This document shows, piece by piece, positions 43,746 to 53,282 of a DNA stretch of 64,000 nucleotides. The notes under the pieces were generated by a model. The model was not told the origin of the DNA. It saw only the letters and a program-made list of their open reading frames with translations, and did no database searches. Position numbers and translations under genes: made by a program. Every line of letters begins with the position of its first letter. Within the stretch, counting starts at the first letter, position 1. The stretch comes from Massilia phosphatilytica (GTDB lineage: Bacteria > Pseudomonadota > Gammaproteobacteria > Burkholderiales > Burkholderiaceae_D): positions 1-64,000 of the forward strand of contig NZ_PUIP01000001.1 of assembly GCF_002968015.1 (NCBI RefSeq), given 5' to 3'.

Positions 43746-45785
43746 TTGACCGATCATCTTCCCCTGTCCGGCGCCGAAGCCGGCCCCGACCTCGATGCCG
43801 CGCAAGCGCCTTCCGAACCCGTCGGCAAGTACGACGCTGAAGTCGACCGCATTTTCGGCGCCGGCGGTCCGCTCGCGCCCGCCGTCGGCACGTTCAAGCC
43901 GCGCCAGTCGCAGACCGAGATGGCGAAGGCGATCGCGCACGCCATCAGCGAGCAGGGCACGTTGATCGCCGAGGCCGGCACGGGTACGGGCAAGACCTTC
44001 GCCTACCTCGTCCCCGCGCTGCTGTGGGGCGGCAAGACGATCATCTCGACCGGCACCAAGAACCTGCAGGACCAGCTTTTTTCGCGCGACATCCCGACCG
44101 TGCGTGCCGCGTTGCGCGCCCCGGTCTCGGTGGCGCTGCTGAAGGGCCGCTCGAACTACCTCTGCCACTACCACCTGGAACGCACGCTGTCGAACGGCCG
44201 CCTGACGTCGCGCGACGACGTGGGCCATTTGCGCGAGATCTCGCGCTTCATCAAGATGAGCCAGTCGGGCGACAAGGCCGAGTTGACCAAGGTCCCGGAA
44301 ACGGCGTCCGTGTGGAACCTCGTGACGTCCACGCGCGAGAACTGCGTCGGCCAGGAGTGCCAGTACTACCAGGACTGCTTCGTGATGAAGGCGCGCCGCG
44401 AAGCGCAGCAGGCGGACGTCGTTGTCGTCAACCACCACCTGTTCTTCGCCGACGTGGCGCTGAAGGAAGGCGGCATGGCGGAACTGCTGCCGTCGGCGAA
44501 CACGATCATCTTCGACGAGGCGCACCAGCTGCCGGAAGTGGCGACGCTGTTCTTCGGCACGACCGTGTCGACGGGGCAGGTGCTGGAACTGTGCCGCGAC
44601 GTGCTGGCCGAAGGCCTCGCGCACGCGCGCGGCGGCGTCGACTGGGCGAAGGTCGTGACCGTCGTCGAAAAGGCGGCGCGCGACCTGCGCCTGACGTTCC
44701 CGGAAGGCGGCACGCGCCTGTCCTTGCCGCAGATCCCGCCCAGCTCGGACTTCTTCCCGGCGCTGGAAAAACTGAAGGAAGAACTGGAATGCCTGATCGA
44801 CGTGCTGGAGGCCCAGGCCGAGCGCGCCGAGACGATCGAGCAATGCCGCGTGCGCGCCGTCGAGCTGCTGGAACAATACAAGGCGTGGAAATCCGAGCCG
44901 AAGAAGGGGAAGGAAGTCGAGGGGGACGACGCCGTGCTGTGGGTCGAGGCGTTTTCCTCGTCGCTGCAGTTGCACAAGACGCCGCTGTCGATTGCGCCGA
45001 TCTTCGCCGGCCAACGTGCGGGCACGCCGCGCAGCTGGATTTTCACTTCCGCGACGCTGGCGGTAAAAAACGACTTCAAGCATTTCAGTGCCCAGCTGGG
45101 CATGACGGGCGAGCCGGCCCAGAGCTGGCCGAGCCCGTTCAACTACCAGGAGCAGGGCCTCCTGTACGTGCCGACGGGCCTGCCGGAGCCGAACACGTTC
45201 GGCTACACGGACGCCGTCGTCGACATGGCGCTGCCCGTGATCGAGGCCGCCGGCGGGCGCTGCTTCTTCCTGTGCACGACGATCCGCGCCGTCAACCGCG
45301 TGGCCGAACGCCTGCGCGAGGAATTCGCCGCGCGCGGCCTCGACTTTCCCCTGTTCGTGCAGGGCGAGCGGGGCCGCACGGAATTGCTGGACTCCTTCCG
45401 CAACGCGGGCAACGCCGTGCTCGTGGGCAGCCAGAGTTTCTGGGAAGGCGTCGACGTGCGCGGCGAGGCGCTGTCGCTCGTCATCATCGACAAGCTGCCG
45501 TTCGCGCCGCCCGACGACCCGGTACTGGCCGCGCGCATCGAAGTGATGGAAAAGAAGGGCATGAACGGCTTCGTCCACCATACCCTGCCGGAAGCCATCA
45601 TCAACCTGAAGCAGGGTGCCGGGCGCCTGATCCGCGACGTCGGGGATCGCGGCGTGCTGATGCTGTGCGATCCGCGCGTGATCAGCAAGCCGTATGGGCG
45701 GCGGATCTGGCAGAGTTTGCCGCCGTTCAGGCGGACGCGGGTGCAGGCGGATGTGATTGAGTTCTTCAAGGGGCCGCAGGCCTGA
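43746..45785 (+). CDS. DinG/YoaA-family ATP-dependent DNA helicase
   Basis: The 679-residue XPD-like helicase has Walker A EAGTGTGKT (76-84), a DEAH box in IIFDEAHQLP, and later motifs SATLAVKNDF, GSQSFWEGVDVRGE and QGAGRLIRD. Four cysteines at 140, 200, 205 and 211 (SNYLC, ENCVGQEC, QDC) fit the 4Fe-4S cluster of this family. It unwinds DNA, probably R-loops or damaged forks. The start codon used is TTG at 43746; no good ribosome site is seen, and no better start exists before Walker A. Confidence 0.92.
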   Translation: MTDHLPLSGAEAGPDLDAAQAPSEPVGKYDAEVDRIFGAGGPLAPAVGTFKPRQSQTEMAKAIAHAISEQGTLIAEAGTGTGKTFAYLVPALLWGGKTIISTGTKNLQDQLFSRDIPTVRAALRAPVSVALLKGRSNYLCHYHLERTLSNGRLTSRDDVGHLREISRFIKMSQSGDKAELTKVPETASVWNLVTSTRENCVGQECQYYQDCFVMKARREAQQADVVVVNHHLFFADVALKEGGMAELLPSANTIIFDEAHQLPEVATLFFGTTVSTGQVLELCRDVLAEGLAHARGGVDWAKVVTVVEKAARDLRLTFPEGGTRLSLPQIPPSSDFFPALEKLKEELECLIDVLEAQAERAETIEQCRVRAVELLEQYKAWKSEPKKGKEVEGDDAVLWVEAFSSSLQLHKTPLSIAPIFAGQRAGTPRSWIFTSATLAVKNDFKHFSAQLGMTGEPAQSWPSPFNYQEQGLLYVPTGLPEPNTFGYTDAVVDMALPVIEAAGGRCFFLCTTIRAVNRVAERLREEFAARGLDFPLFVQGERGRTELLDSFRNAGNAVLVGSQSFWEGVDVRGEALSLVIIDKLPFAPPDDPVLAARIEVMEKKGMNGFVHHTLPEAIINLKQGAGRLIRDVGDRGVLMLCDPRVISKPYGRRIWQSLPPFRRTRVQADVIEFFKGPQA

Positions 45786-45822
45786 TCTGCGCGACTTCGA
45801 ATCTGCCGCGGAGTCGGAGATT

Positions 45823-45866
45823 CGGGGGCAGAGCCCTAAAAAAGCAAATTCGGGCTCTGACCCCCG
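45823..45866. repeat. REP-like GGGGTCAGAGC hairpin
   Basis: CGGGGGCAGAGCCC and GGGCTCTGACCCCCG pair with one bulged base around a 15-base A-rich spacer. The core is the same GGGGTCAGAGC/GCTCTGACCCC word found in the cluster at 58667-58886. The words resemble REP sequences mobilised by Y1 (RAYT) transposases in related genomes, but no such transposase is in the window. Confidence 0.6.
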
Positions 45867-45874
45867 GCTTCGTT

Positions 45875-45947
45875 AGCCGCTGCGTGTCTGCTTCGCTTCG
45901 TTTGGCTGTACCGTTTGGATCGCTTCGCGGTACGCCGCGCAGCGGCT
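45875..45947. repeat. Nested stem-loop upstream of the TIR gene
   Basis: The outer arms AGCCGCTGCG (45875-45884) and CGCAGCGGCT (45938-45947) are perfectly inverted. Inside them GTACCG (45908-45913) pairs with CGGTAC (45928-45933). It follows the REP-like hairpin directly and ends 91 bases before the TIR start. It might be a mobile element end or a leader structure. Confidence 0.45.
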
Positions 45948-46038
45948 CCGCTTCCGCTTGTGCTCCCACAACATGCAGGATGGGTGACTTGTTTAGAGTC
46001 TCACAGGCCCGGCCGGTGGCAGACTACAAGGGGGAGCA

Positions 46039-46647
46039 ATGGCGATACGTTATGGCTGCTTTTTCAGCTATGCCCATGCGCGGCATGAGCTGATGCAGCG
46101 CTTCAAGGCCACGCTGGCCGATGCACTGCGCTGTTACCTCGAACCGTATTTCGACAACGAAGACGAACTGTTCATCGACACCGAACAACTCGGTGGCGGT
46201 GACGACCTCGACCGCAAGATCGCCCGCGCGCTGTGCGAAAGCGCGTGCATGGTGCTGATCTACACGCCCAAATACGAGGCCCATCCCTACACGCGGCGCG
46301 AGTACGCCGCGATGCGCCTGATCGAGGCCGAGCGCGGCACGTGGTACACGCTGCCCAGCCAGCTGATCATCCCCGTCATCATGACGCAGCACCCCGTCAG
46401 CCTGCCCCCGCAGATCAGCGAATCCACGTTCTACGTCGACTTCTCGCGCTTCACGATGGCCACGGCCGACCTGAAGTCGAATCCCGATTTCCTGCCGGAC
46501 ATCGACAAGATGGTCCGGCGCATCGTCACGCATTACCAATACCAGAAAAAAACCATGCCGCCGGCGCATGACTGCAACCAATTCGACCTTCCCGCTGTCC
46601 CACCCGCATGGCGTGAGTTACCGGATCCAACCTTCCCAAAAAAATGA
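46039..46647 (+). CDS. TIR-domain protein
   Basis: The 202-residue protein opens with a TIR fold: strand A GCFFSYAHA (6-14), a helix, then LFIDTEQLGGGDDLDRKIARALCESACMVLIYTPKY (44-79), which covers the BB loop and strand D. HPYTRREYAAM (82-92) follows, with Glu88 in the position of the catalytic Glu of TIR NADases. The C-terminal 60 residues are outside the TIR core. It has no membrane segment. GGGGGAGC gives a strong ribosome site for ATG 46039. The gene is joined to a KGGVGR-variant ATPase homologue, so the pair probably works together. NADase activity is inference. Confidence 0.82.
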   Translation: MAIRYGCFFSYAHARHELMQRFKATLADALRCYLEPYFDNEDELFIDTEQLGGGDDLDRKIARALCESACMVLIYTPKYEAHPYTRREYAAMRLIEAERGTWYTLPSQLIIPVIMTQHPVSLPPQISESTFYVDFSRFTMATADLKSNPDFLPDIDKMVRRIVTHYQYQKKTMPPAHDCNQFDLPAVPPAWRELPDPTFPKK

Positions 46648-46655
46648 GGAGCCTT

Positions 46656-48176
46656 ATGGAAACCAACCGCATCACCGCAGTACCGGCCGCTCAGGCCGGC
46701 GAGGTGACGACGTTCTACTCCTACGACAGCGCCCCCGTGCGCAGCCTGGCGCTGGCCCATGCCGCCTGGCTGCTCGCCGGGCGCGCGCATGCGAAGACAC
46801 CGGTTCTGATGATCGACTGGGACCTGGAAGCCCCGGGCCTGCACCACTATTTTTCCCGTACGGATGATGGGCTGCACGCCAGCGGTCTGCTCGAACTGTT
46901 CGAGAGTTGTCGCGAGCAATTGCACGGCAACACGTCGAACGACGACGCCGAGGCGCTGGCCGCGCGCGTGCTCGACACGCTGGACTGGGATGACTACATC
47001 GTCCGCGTCGACGACAGCCGCCCGCTGTACCTGATGCGCGCCGGCCGCTTCGACGACAGCTATGGCGAGCGCGTCGACCGGCTCGACTGGGACGCGCTGT
47101 TCTGCGCCTGCCCGGCCCTGTTCCGCACGTTCGCGGCGCGGGTGGCGCGGCGCTTCGCCCACGTCCTGATCGATTGCCGCAGCGGCCGCTCGGCGGCGGC
47201 CAGCGTCTGCACGGCGCTGTTGCCGGACAAGATCGTCGGCGTCTTTACGCCCGATGCGCGCAGCCTGGACGGCTTGCAGGGCGTCGTCGCGCGCGCGCTC
47301 GACTACCGCTGCAGCCACGAGGACGAACAGCGTCCGCTGCTCGTCTATCCGCTGCCTTGCCCCGTCGACGGGACGGGTGAAGGGCGGCTGCGCTGGCGCT
47401 TCGGCGACGCGCCACGCAGCCAGCCCGGCCCATCCGGCTACCAGGCGACGCTGGAACGGATGCTGGCCGAGTGCTACGGCCTGTCCAGCGTCGCGCTCGA
47501 CAGTTACCTCGACGAAGTGCAGCTGCCCCAGGCGGCCGTCAGCGGCATGGCGCCTGCCGGCGGCCGGGCGCAGGCGGGCGAGCACGACCGGCTCGGGCCG
47601 CAGCGCGCCGTCGAAGCGCTGCTGGAATGGCTCGAGCCCGGCCATTTTCCGTGGCGCCCGCTGCCCGAGGTGCGGCTCGTGCAGGCCGTCGACTCCCTGC
47701 GCGAACGGGCCGCCGACCCGCAGGCCCCGAGTCTCGTGCGGGAACTGGCCCGGCTGGCGCAATTGTATTTAGGGCAACAGGGCGAACTGGAGGCCGCGCG
47801 CCGCATCGAGCAGCACGTGATTGCGCTGGAGCAGGGCCTGCACGCGATGGAGGAGGGCAAGCGTGGCCACGGCGCGCCGCGCCGCCCCGGCGAACCGTCC
47901 CCGGATGCGCTGGACGACAAGCTGTCGCGCCTGCAGGAATTGATCGACAGCCGCAGTCCCCACGAGGCGCGGGTCCTGGCAGACAGTCTGCGCTCGACGA
48001 TCCTGCGGCCGAGTGTGGCACATCCGCTACGACGGCGCGGCGCCGCGATGATCAAGCAGGTCTATCTGCAGGAAGGCGACAAGGACGCGCTGCTGGCCTT
48101 CACGCTGGATGAGGTCTCGTCCCTCGAAGGTGCCCTGATCCAGGCGGCGGAAGGGCGTCCGCTGGTGACAGGCTGA
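46656..48176 (+). CDS. MinD/ParA-like KGGVGR-variant ATPase homologue with lost P-loop
   Basis: The 506-residue protein begins with the outline of a SIMIBI-type ATPase: TFYSY...LALAHAAWLLA, then VLMIDWDLEAPGLHHYF (50-66). The family P-loop FYSYKGGVGRS is replaced by FYSYDSAPVRS (20-30), removing the lysine and all three glycines. VLIDCRSGRSAAAS (about 174) is the second conserved block. The C-terminal half (about 350-506) is helical and TPR-like. Nucleotide binding is therefore doubtful; it may act as a scaffold or sensor for the TIR protein. GAGGAG at 46646-46651 favours ATG 46656 over ATG 46644, which overlaps the TIR stop. Confidence 0.78.
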   Translation: METNRITAVPAAQAGEVTTFYSYDSAPVRSLALAHAAWLLAGRAHAKTPVLMIDWDLEAPGLHHYFSRTDDGLHASGLLELFESCREQLHGNTSNDDAEALAARVLDTLDWDDYIVRVDDSRPLYLMRAGRFDDSYGERVDRLDWDALFCACPALFRTFAARVARRFAHVLIDCRSGRSAAASVCTALLPDKIVGVFTPDARSLDGLQGVVARALDYRCSHEDEQRPLLVYPLPCPVDGTGEGRLRWRFGDAPRSQPGPSGYQATLERMLAECYGLSSVALDSYLDEVQLPQAAVSGMAPAGGRAQAGEHDRLGPQRAVEALLEWLEPGHFPWRPLPEVRLVQAVDSLRERAADPQAPSLVRELARLAQLYLGQQGELEAARRIEQHVIALEQGLHAMEEGKRGHGAPRRPGEPSPDALDDKLSRLQELIDSRSPHEARVLADSLRSTILRPSVAHPLRRRGAAMIKQVYLQEGDKDALLAFTLDEVSSLEGALIQAAEGRPLVTG

Positions 48177-48259
48177 TGTTGCTAGGAGGACATACGGAGG
48201 ACCAATAAATGTGACGTCCGATTGGTCGATCTCGCCGTTGCTTCAGGTAAAATCGCGGG

Positions 48260-48997
48260 ATGCGTATCCTTATCAGTAACGACGACGGCTATCTCGCCCC
48301 CGGCATCAACGCCCTGGCCGATGCGCTTGCGACAGTCGCCGACATCGTGGTGGTCGCGCCCGACAGCAATCGCTCGGGCGCGTCCAATTCGTTGTCGCTG
48401 GACCGTCCGCTGTCGGTGTCCAAGGCTGCCAATGGGTTTTATTTTGTCAACGGTACCCCCACCGACTGCGTGCACATCGCGTTGACGGGGATGCTCGACG
48501 CACGCCCGGACCTGGTCGTTTCCGGCATCAACAACGGCCAGAACATGGGCGACGACACACTGTACTCCGGCACGGTGGCGGCGGCGACGGAAGCCTATCT
48601 GTTCGGGATCCCGGCCATCGCCTTTTCCCAGGTCCATGGCGGCTGGGCGGAGGTCGAATCGGCCGCGCGGGTGGCGCGCGAGATCGTGCTGCGCCGCTTC
48701 GAGATGCTGGAATCGCCGTTTTTGCTGAACGTAAATATCCCGAACCTGCCGTACGACCAGATCGGGCCGCTCGTGCCGACCCGGCTGGGCCGGCGCCACC
48801 AGTCCGAGCCCGTCATCCGCAGCCAGGACCCGCGCGGGCGTGAGATCTTCTGGATCGGGGCGCCTGGCGCCTGCCGCGACGCGGGCGAGGGCACGGATTT
48901 CCATGCGACGAGCAAGGGCTGCGTGTCGGTGACCCCGCTGCAGGTCGACCTCACGCACCGCGACCAGCTGGACCTGCTGCGGCGGGGGCTGGGATGA
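48260..48997 (+). CDS. surE: 5'/3'-nucleotidase SurE
   Basis: The 245-residue protein starts [15 protein letters not shown], with the metal-binding NDD of SurE. It continues with [27 protein letters not shown] and [23 protein letters not shown]. It dephosphorylates nucleoside monophosphates and is tied to stationary-phase survival. It is first of surE-pcm-nlpD-rpoS, overlapping pcm by four bases. Confidence 0.96.
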   Translation: MRILISNDDGYLAPGINALADALATVADIVVVAPDSNRSGASNSLSLDRPLSVSKAANGFYFVNGTPTDCVHIALTGMLDARPDLVVSGINNGQNMGDDTLYSGTVAAATEAYLFGIPAIAFSQVHGGWAEVESAARVAREIVLRRFEMLESPFLLNVNIPNLPYDQIGPLVPTRLGRRHQSEPVIRSQDPRGREIFWIGAPGACRDAGEGTDFHATSKGCVSVTPLQVDLTHRDQLDLLRRGLG

Positions 48998-49848
48998 GCG
49001 AAAAGCGCAGCCAGTTTCCTCTGCCGCTCTCATCCGTGACGGGCGGCAGCACCCGAAAGCCCGCTGCGCCGGCGCCGGTCGCCACGCCGCAGACGGCGAC
49101 CCAGAACGCGCGCCAGAACAGCCAGGCGCAGCCACGCGGTGGCCCGGCGCCCACCGTACCGGGCACGGCCAAGCCGGCCCAGCCGCAGCAGACCGTCGTG
49201 CGGTCCGACCTGGCGGCCACGGAAGCGCCGCGCCGCGCGATGGCGGCCCGGGCCGCGCGCCAGGGCGTCAAGGATACTCAGGTGCTGGCCGCGCTGGAAA
49301 TCGTGCCGCGCCATATGTTCGTCGAGCCGGGCATGCTGGCCCAGGCGTATGTCGACATCTCGCTGCCGATCGGCCACAACCAGACGATTTCTCAGCCGTA
49401 CATCGTCGCGCGGATGATCGAGTTGCTCAAGGGCAGTAACCAGCCGCTGCGGCGCGTGCTCGAGATCGGCACGGGTTGCGGCTACCAGGCTGCCGTGTTG
49501 TCGTGCGTCGCGCAGGAGGTGTATTCCATCGAGCGCATCAAGCCGTTGCATGAGCTGGCGAAGGCCAATCTGCGCCCGTTGCGTATCGCCAATCTGCGTT
49601 TGCAGTACGGAGATGGTATGCTAGGGCTCCCGCAGGTGGCCCCGTTCGACGGCATCATCCTGGCGGCGGCCGGTCTTGAGGTGCCGCGTGCACTGCTCGA
49701 GCAGTTGGCCATTGGCGCCCGCCTGGTGGCGCCCGTCGGTGCTCAGGTCCAGCACCTGCAGCGCATTACCCGTACCGGCAAGGCGGAATGGACCAGCGAG
49801 ACGCTGGAAGCCTGCCATTTTGTCCCGCTGCGGCCAGGCATCGCTTGA
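48994..49848 (+). CDS. pcm: Protein-L-isoaspartate O-methyltransferase with N-terminal extension
   Basis: The 284-residue protein has the PCMT domain from about residue 80: [36 protein letters not shown] motif [16 protein letters not shown] and [14 protein letters not shown]. It repairs isoaspartyl residues in aged proteins. The first ~75 residues are a Pro/Ala/Gln-rich, low-complexity extension absent from the E. coli enzyme (about 208 residues). The start overlaps surE by four bases, which supports the long form. Confidence 0.94.
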   Translation: MSEKRSQFPLPLSSVTGGSTRKPAAPAPVATPQTATQNARQNSQAQPRGGPAPTVPGTAKPAQPQQTVVRSDLAATEAPRRAMAARAARQGVKDTQVLAALEIVPRHMFVEPGMLAQAYVDISLPIGHNQTISQPYIVARMIELLKGSNQPLRRVLEIGTGCGYQAAVLSCVAQEVYSIERIKPLHELAKANLRPLRIANLRLQYGDGMLGLPQVAPFDGIILAAAGLEVPRALLEQLAIGARLVAPVGAQVQHLQRITRTGKAEWTSETLEACHFVPLRPGIA

Positions 49849-49881
49849 ATGCCAGGTTGTTGTAAAAGAATTATAGAGAGA

Positions 49882-50781
49882 ATGAAACTTACGCCCCGCT
49901 TAGCCCTGTTGACCCTTAGTCTCGGCATCCTGTCCGCCTGCAGTACCGAGACCCGCGTAGCCCCCGTGATCGACCGTCCGGCCCCGACCGCATCCAGCTT
50001 CCGTCCCCGTCCACAACCGGCCCCGGCGCCGGCCGCCGAGGAGACGAAGCCCGATGCGCGCGGCACCTATACCGTGCGGCGCGGCGACACCTTGCTGAAG
50101 ATCGCCCTCGACCACGGCCAGAATTACCGCGACGTCGTCGCCTGGAACAACCTGTCCGACCCGGACGACATCAAGGTCGGCCAGGTGCTGAAAGTGGCGC
50201 CGCCCGAGCGCAACGGTACCGCCGTCGTGACGACGCCGATCACGATGCCGGGTGCCGAGAAGGCGCCGGCCGTGCCGAAGAAGACCGAACCGAACGGTGC
50301 CAAGAAGCCGTACAGCGAATCGAACCTGGCGTCGAAGGAAGAGAATCCGAAGGCGGAGAAGGTGATCTCGGCCGGCGTGACCCCGGGCGCCACCGTCACC
50401 GCCAACGACGACGAAAAACTGAGCTGGATGTGGCCGTCCGACGGCAAGATCGTCGCCACTTTCGACGAGGGCAAGAACAAGGGCATCGACATCGCCGGCA
50501 AGATGGGCCAGCAAGTGATGGCCGCAGGTTCCGGTAAGGTGATGTATGCCGGGAGTGGCATCCGCGGATATGGTAATCTCGTGATTGTTAAGCACAGCAA
50601 CAGCCTGTTGTCGGCATATGCGCATAACCGCGCCATCCTGGTGAAGGAAGGTCAGAACGTGACCAAGGGCCAGGCCATCGCGGAGATGGGCGATTCCGAT
50701 GCCGACACGGTCAAACTGCATTTCGAGATACGCCAGCAGGGCAAGCCGGTCGACCCGGCCAAGTTCCTGCCCAGTCGCTAG
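49882..50781 (+). CDS. nlpD: NlpD-like lipoprotein (LysM and degenerate LytM)
   Basis: The 299-residue protein has a lipobox LSAC near residue 21 and a LysM domain (about 62-105; TYTVRRGDTLLKIALDHG). A Lys/Pro/Glu-rich linker leads to a C-terminal M23/LytM domain (about 185-299; GIDIAGKMGQQVMAAGSGKVMYAG, LHFEIRQQGKPVDPAKFLP). The first zinc-binding His (HxGxD) is replaced by GIDIAGK, so it is a degenerate peptidase that activates amidases in cell separation, as E. coli NlpD does. AGAGAG precedes ATG 49882. Part of the rpoS promoter probably lies inside this gene. Confidence 0.93.
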   Translation: MKLTPRLALLTLSLGILSACSTETRVAPVIDRPAPTASSFRPRPQPAPAPAAEETKPDARGTYTVRRGDTLLKIALDHGQNYRDVVAWNNLSDPDDIKVGQVLKVAPPERNGTAVVTTPITMPGAEKAPAVPKKTEPNGAKKPYSESNLASKEENPKAEKVISAGVTPGATVTANDDEKLSWMWPSDGKIVATFDEGKNKGIDIAGKMGQQVMAAGSGKVMYAGSGIRGYGNLVIVKHSNSLLSAYAHNRAILVKEGQNVTKGQAIAEMGDSDADTVKLHFEIRQQGKPVDPAKFLPSR

Positions 50782-50790
50782 AGAGAGCCG

Positions 50791-51804
50791 ATGACCTTGC
50801 CCCCCGACCCGTTGGACAACGACACGCCGGAAGACAATCCGGATGAACCGCTGGACGACGGCGAGTTCGGGGCGGACGGCGTCGACCGTGCCGAGATGCT
50901 GCCGGAAGGCGCCACGACGGCCGTCGTCGACACCGTCGACGAGCTGAAGAGCGTGCTGCAGGCCGAGCTCTCGACGGACACCACCCAGCACTACCTGAAC
51001 CGCATCGGCGCCAAACCGCTGCTGACCGCCGAACAGGAATCGCACTACGCGACCCTCGCCAAGGCGGGGGAATTCAACGCCCGCCAGAAGATGATCGAGC
51101 ATAACCTGCGGCTCGTCGTCTCCATCGCCAAGCACTACATCAACCGCGGCGTCGTGCTGCTCGACCTCATCGAGGAAGGCAACATCGGCCTGATGCGCGC
51201 GATCGACAAGTTCGAACCGGAGCGCGGCTTCCGCTTTTCCACGTACGCGACGTGGTGGATCCGCCAGAGCATCGAGCGCGCCATCATGAACCAGGCGCGC
51301 ACCGTGCGCCTGCCCGTGCACATGGTGCGCGAGCTGAACCAGGTGCTGCGCGCGAAGTACCACCTCGAAGCCCAGCACCACGACGGCAAGGAAGCGAGCG
51401 CGGAAGACATCGCGAGCCTCGTCGGCCGGCCCGTGGAAGAAGTGCAGGACATCCTCGCGCTGTCCGAACACGCGACGTCGCTCGACGCCCCGCTCGACAA
51501 CGATCCGCAGAGCAGCCTGATGGATATGCTGCCGGACGAGGGCGACGTCAGTCCGGACGCCCACGCGGAACAGCATGAGATGACGGTGCTCGTGCGCGAC
51601 TGGCTGCAAAAGCTGCCGGACAAGCAGCGCCTCGTCGTGATGCGCCGCTTCGGCCTCGACAACGACGATCCGGCCACGCTCGAAACGCTGGCCGAGGAGA
51701 TGGGTGTGACGCGCGAACGCGTGCGCCAGATCCAGCAGGAAGCCCTCGTCAAACTGAAACGGGCGATGGCAGCCCGTGGCGTCGTCCGCGATTCCTTGCT
51801 ATGA
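50791..51804 (+). CDS. rpoS: Stationary-phase sigma factor RpoS
   Basis: The 337-residue sigma-70-family protein has an acidic N-terminus (about 1-50), region 1.2 ([20 protein letters not shown]), region 2 ([25 protein letters not shown] and [18 protein letters not shown]), region 3 and region 4 ([27 protein letters not shown]). The acidic extension is characteristic of betaproteobacterial RpoS. It directs stationary-phase and stress transcription. It starts nine bases after nlpD. Confidence 0.96.
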   Translation: MTLPPDPLDNDTPEDNPDEPLDDGEFGADGVDRAEMLPEGATTAVVDTVDELKSVLQAELSTDTTQHYLNRIGAKPLLTAEQESHYATLAKAGEFNARQKMIEHNLRLVVSIAKHYINRGVVLLDLIEEGNIGLMRAIDKFEPERGFRFSTYATWWIRQSIERAIMNQARTVRLPVHMVRELNQVLRAKYHLEAQHHDGKEASAEDIASLVGRPVEEVQDILALSEHATSLDAPLDNDPQSSLMDMLPDEGDVSPDAHAEQHEMTVLVRDWLQKLPDKQRLVVMRRFGLDNDDPATLETLAEEMGVTRERVRQIQQEALVKLKRAMAARGVVRDSLL

Positions 51805-51866
51805 TGCCCGGCTGGCCGCCATAGGCCTTTAGCCGTTGGTCTTCCCGTTTTGCTTCTTCTATCCCC

Positions 51867-53282
51867 ATGCAAGAAACCTTCATCAACATCAAATCCCTCG
51901 ACATGGACGCGCGCGGCGTCGGCCACCTGGAGAACGAGGACGGCACGCAAGGTAAAGTGATCTTCGTCGAAGGCGCACTGCCGGGCGAGCGCGTCAGCTT
52001 CGAGACCCTGCGCAAGAAGAAGAACTGGGAATCGGGCCGCATGGTCACGCTGCAGAAGGCGTCGAGCATGCGCGTCGAGCCCAAGTGCCCGCATTTCTGG
52101 CATTGCGGCGGCTGCTCGATGCAGCATCTGGAGCCGTCGGCCCAGGTCGCGATGAAGCAGCGCGTCCTGGAAGACAACCTGTGGCACATCGGGAAGACGA
52201 AGGCCGAGAACATCATGCGCCCGATGTACGGCCCCACGTGGGATTACCGCTACCGCGCGCGCCTGTCGGTGCGCTGGGTGGCCAAGAAGGGCACGGTGCT
52301 GGTCGGCTTCCACGAGCGCCATTCGTCGTACGTGGCCGACATGACGAGCTGCGAGATCCTGCCGGACCGCTTGTCCGCCATGCTCGTGCCGCTGCGCGAG
52401 CTCGTGGGCGCGCTGTCGATCTACCAGCAGATGCCGCAGATCGAGATCGCCATCGGCGAAGAGACCACCGTGCTCGTGCTGCGCATCATGGCGCCCTTGA
52501 GCCCGGCCGACGAGACGCTCGTGAAAGCGTTCGCCGACAAGTGGAACATCCAGTGGTGGCTGCAGCCGAAGGGCCCGGACACCGCCGCGCCGTACTACCC
52601 GCTCGGCAAGGAGCTGTACTACACGCTGCCGGAATTCGGCATCAAGATGCCGTTCAAGCCGACCGATTTTACGCAGGTGAATCACCAGATCAACCGCCTG
52701 CTCGTGCACAAGGCGCTGACCCTGCTCGAGGTGCAGCCGACCGACCGCGTGGCCGACCTGTTCTGCGGCCTCGGCAACTTCACCTTGCCGCTCGCGACGC
52801 AGGCCCGTGAAGTCGTCGGCATCGAAGGCAGCACGGCGCTGACGACGCGCGCGCTGGAAAACGCGAAGGCCAACGGCCTCGCGGACAAGACGACGTTCTA
52901 CACGCGCAACCTGTTCGAGGTGACGAAGGACGACCTGATCGCACTCGGCAAATTCGACCGCATGCTGGTCGACCCGCCGCGCGATGGCGCTGTCGCGCTG
53001 GCCATCGCGCTGGCGGAACTGCGCCTGACCAATCCGGACCTGATGCCGCAGCGTATCGTGTACGTGTCGTGCAGCCCGTCGACCCTGGCGCGCGATGCCG
53101 GCATCCTGACGCACCGCGCCGGTTACGTGCTCAAGAAGGCGGGCGTGGCGAACATGTTCCCGCACACGTCGCACGTGGAATCGATCGGGGTGTTCGAGCG
53201 CCTCGAACACTTCCAGCCGCGTGAATTCAACGCACCGGAAGTCGCCGACACAACGTCAGCGGCCGGCGACGCGGTCCAGTAA
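51867..53282 (+). CDS. rlmD: 23S rRNA (uracil(1939)-C5)-methyltransferase
   Basis: The 471-residue protein has an N-terminal TRAM domain (about 1-62), iron-sulfur cysteines C74, C80 and C83 (CPHFWHCGGC) plus a later Cys in MTSCEIL, and a class I SAM methyltransferase domain. Its motifs are VADLFCGLGNFTLPLA, LVDPPRDGA and the catalytic Cys in YVSCSPSTLARD. It methylates U1939. The 3' end overlaps the converging hybrid kinase by 27 bases. Confidence 0.94.
   Translation: MQETFINIKSLDMDARGVGHLENEDGTQGKVIFVEGALPGERVSFETLRKKKNWESGRMVTLQKASSMRVEPKCPHFWHCGGCSMQHLEPSAQVAMKQRVLEDNLWHIGKTKAENIMRPMYGPTWDYRYRARLSVRWVAKKGTVLVGFHERHSSYVADMTSCEILPDRLSAMLVPLRELVGALSIYQQMPQIEIAIGEETTVLVLRIMAPLSPADETLVKAFADKWNIQWWLQPKGPDTAAPYYPLGKELYYTLPEFGIKMPFKPTDFTQVNHQINRLLVHKALTLLEVQPTDRVADLFCGLGNFTLPLATQAREVVGIEGSTALTTRALENAKANGLADKTTFYTRNLFEVTKDDLIALGKFDRMLVDPPRDGAVALAIALAELRLTNPDLMPQRIVYVSCSPSTLARDAGILTHRAGYVLKKAGVANMFPHTSHVESIGVFERLEHFQPREFNAPEVADTTSAAGDAVQ

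Noticed and set aside
46656..48176. A normal ParA/MinD partition ATPase
   Set aside because: No P-loop lysine or glycines remain, no parB or parS is nearby, and the C-terminal half is helical repeats.
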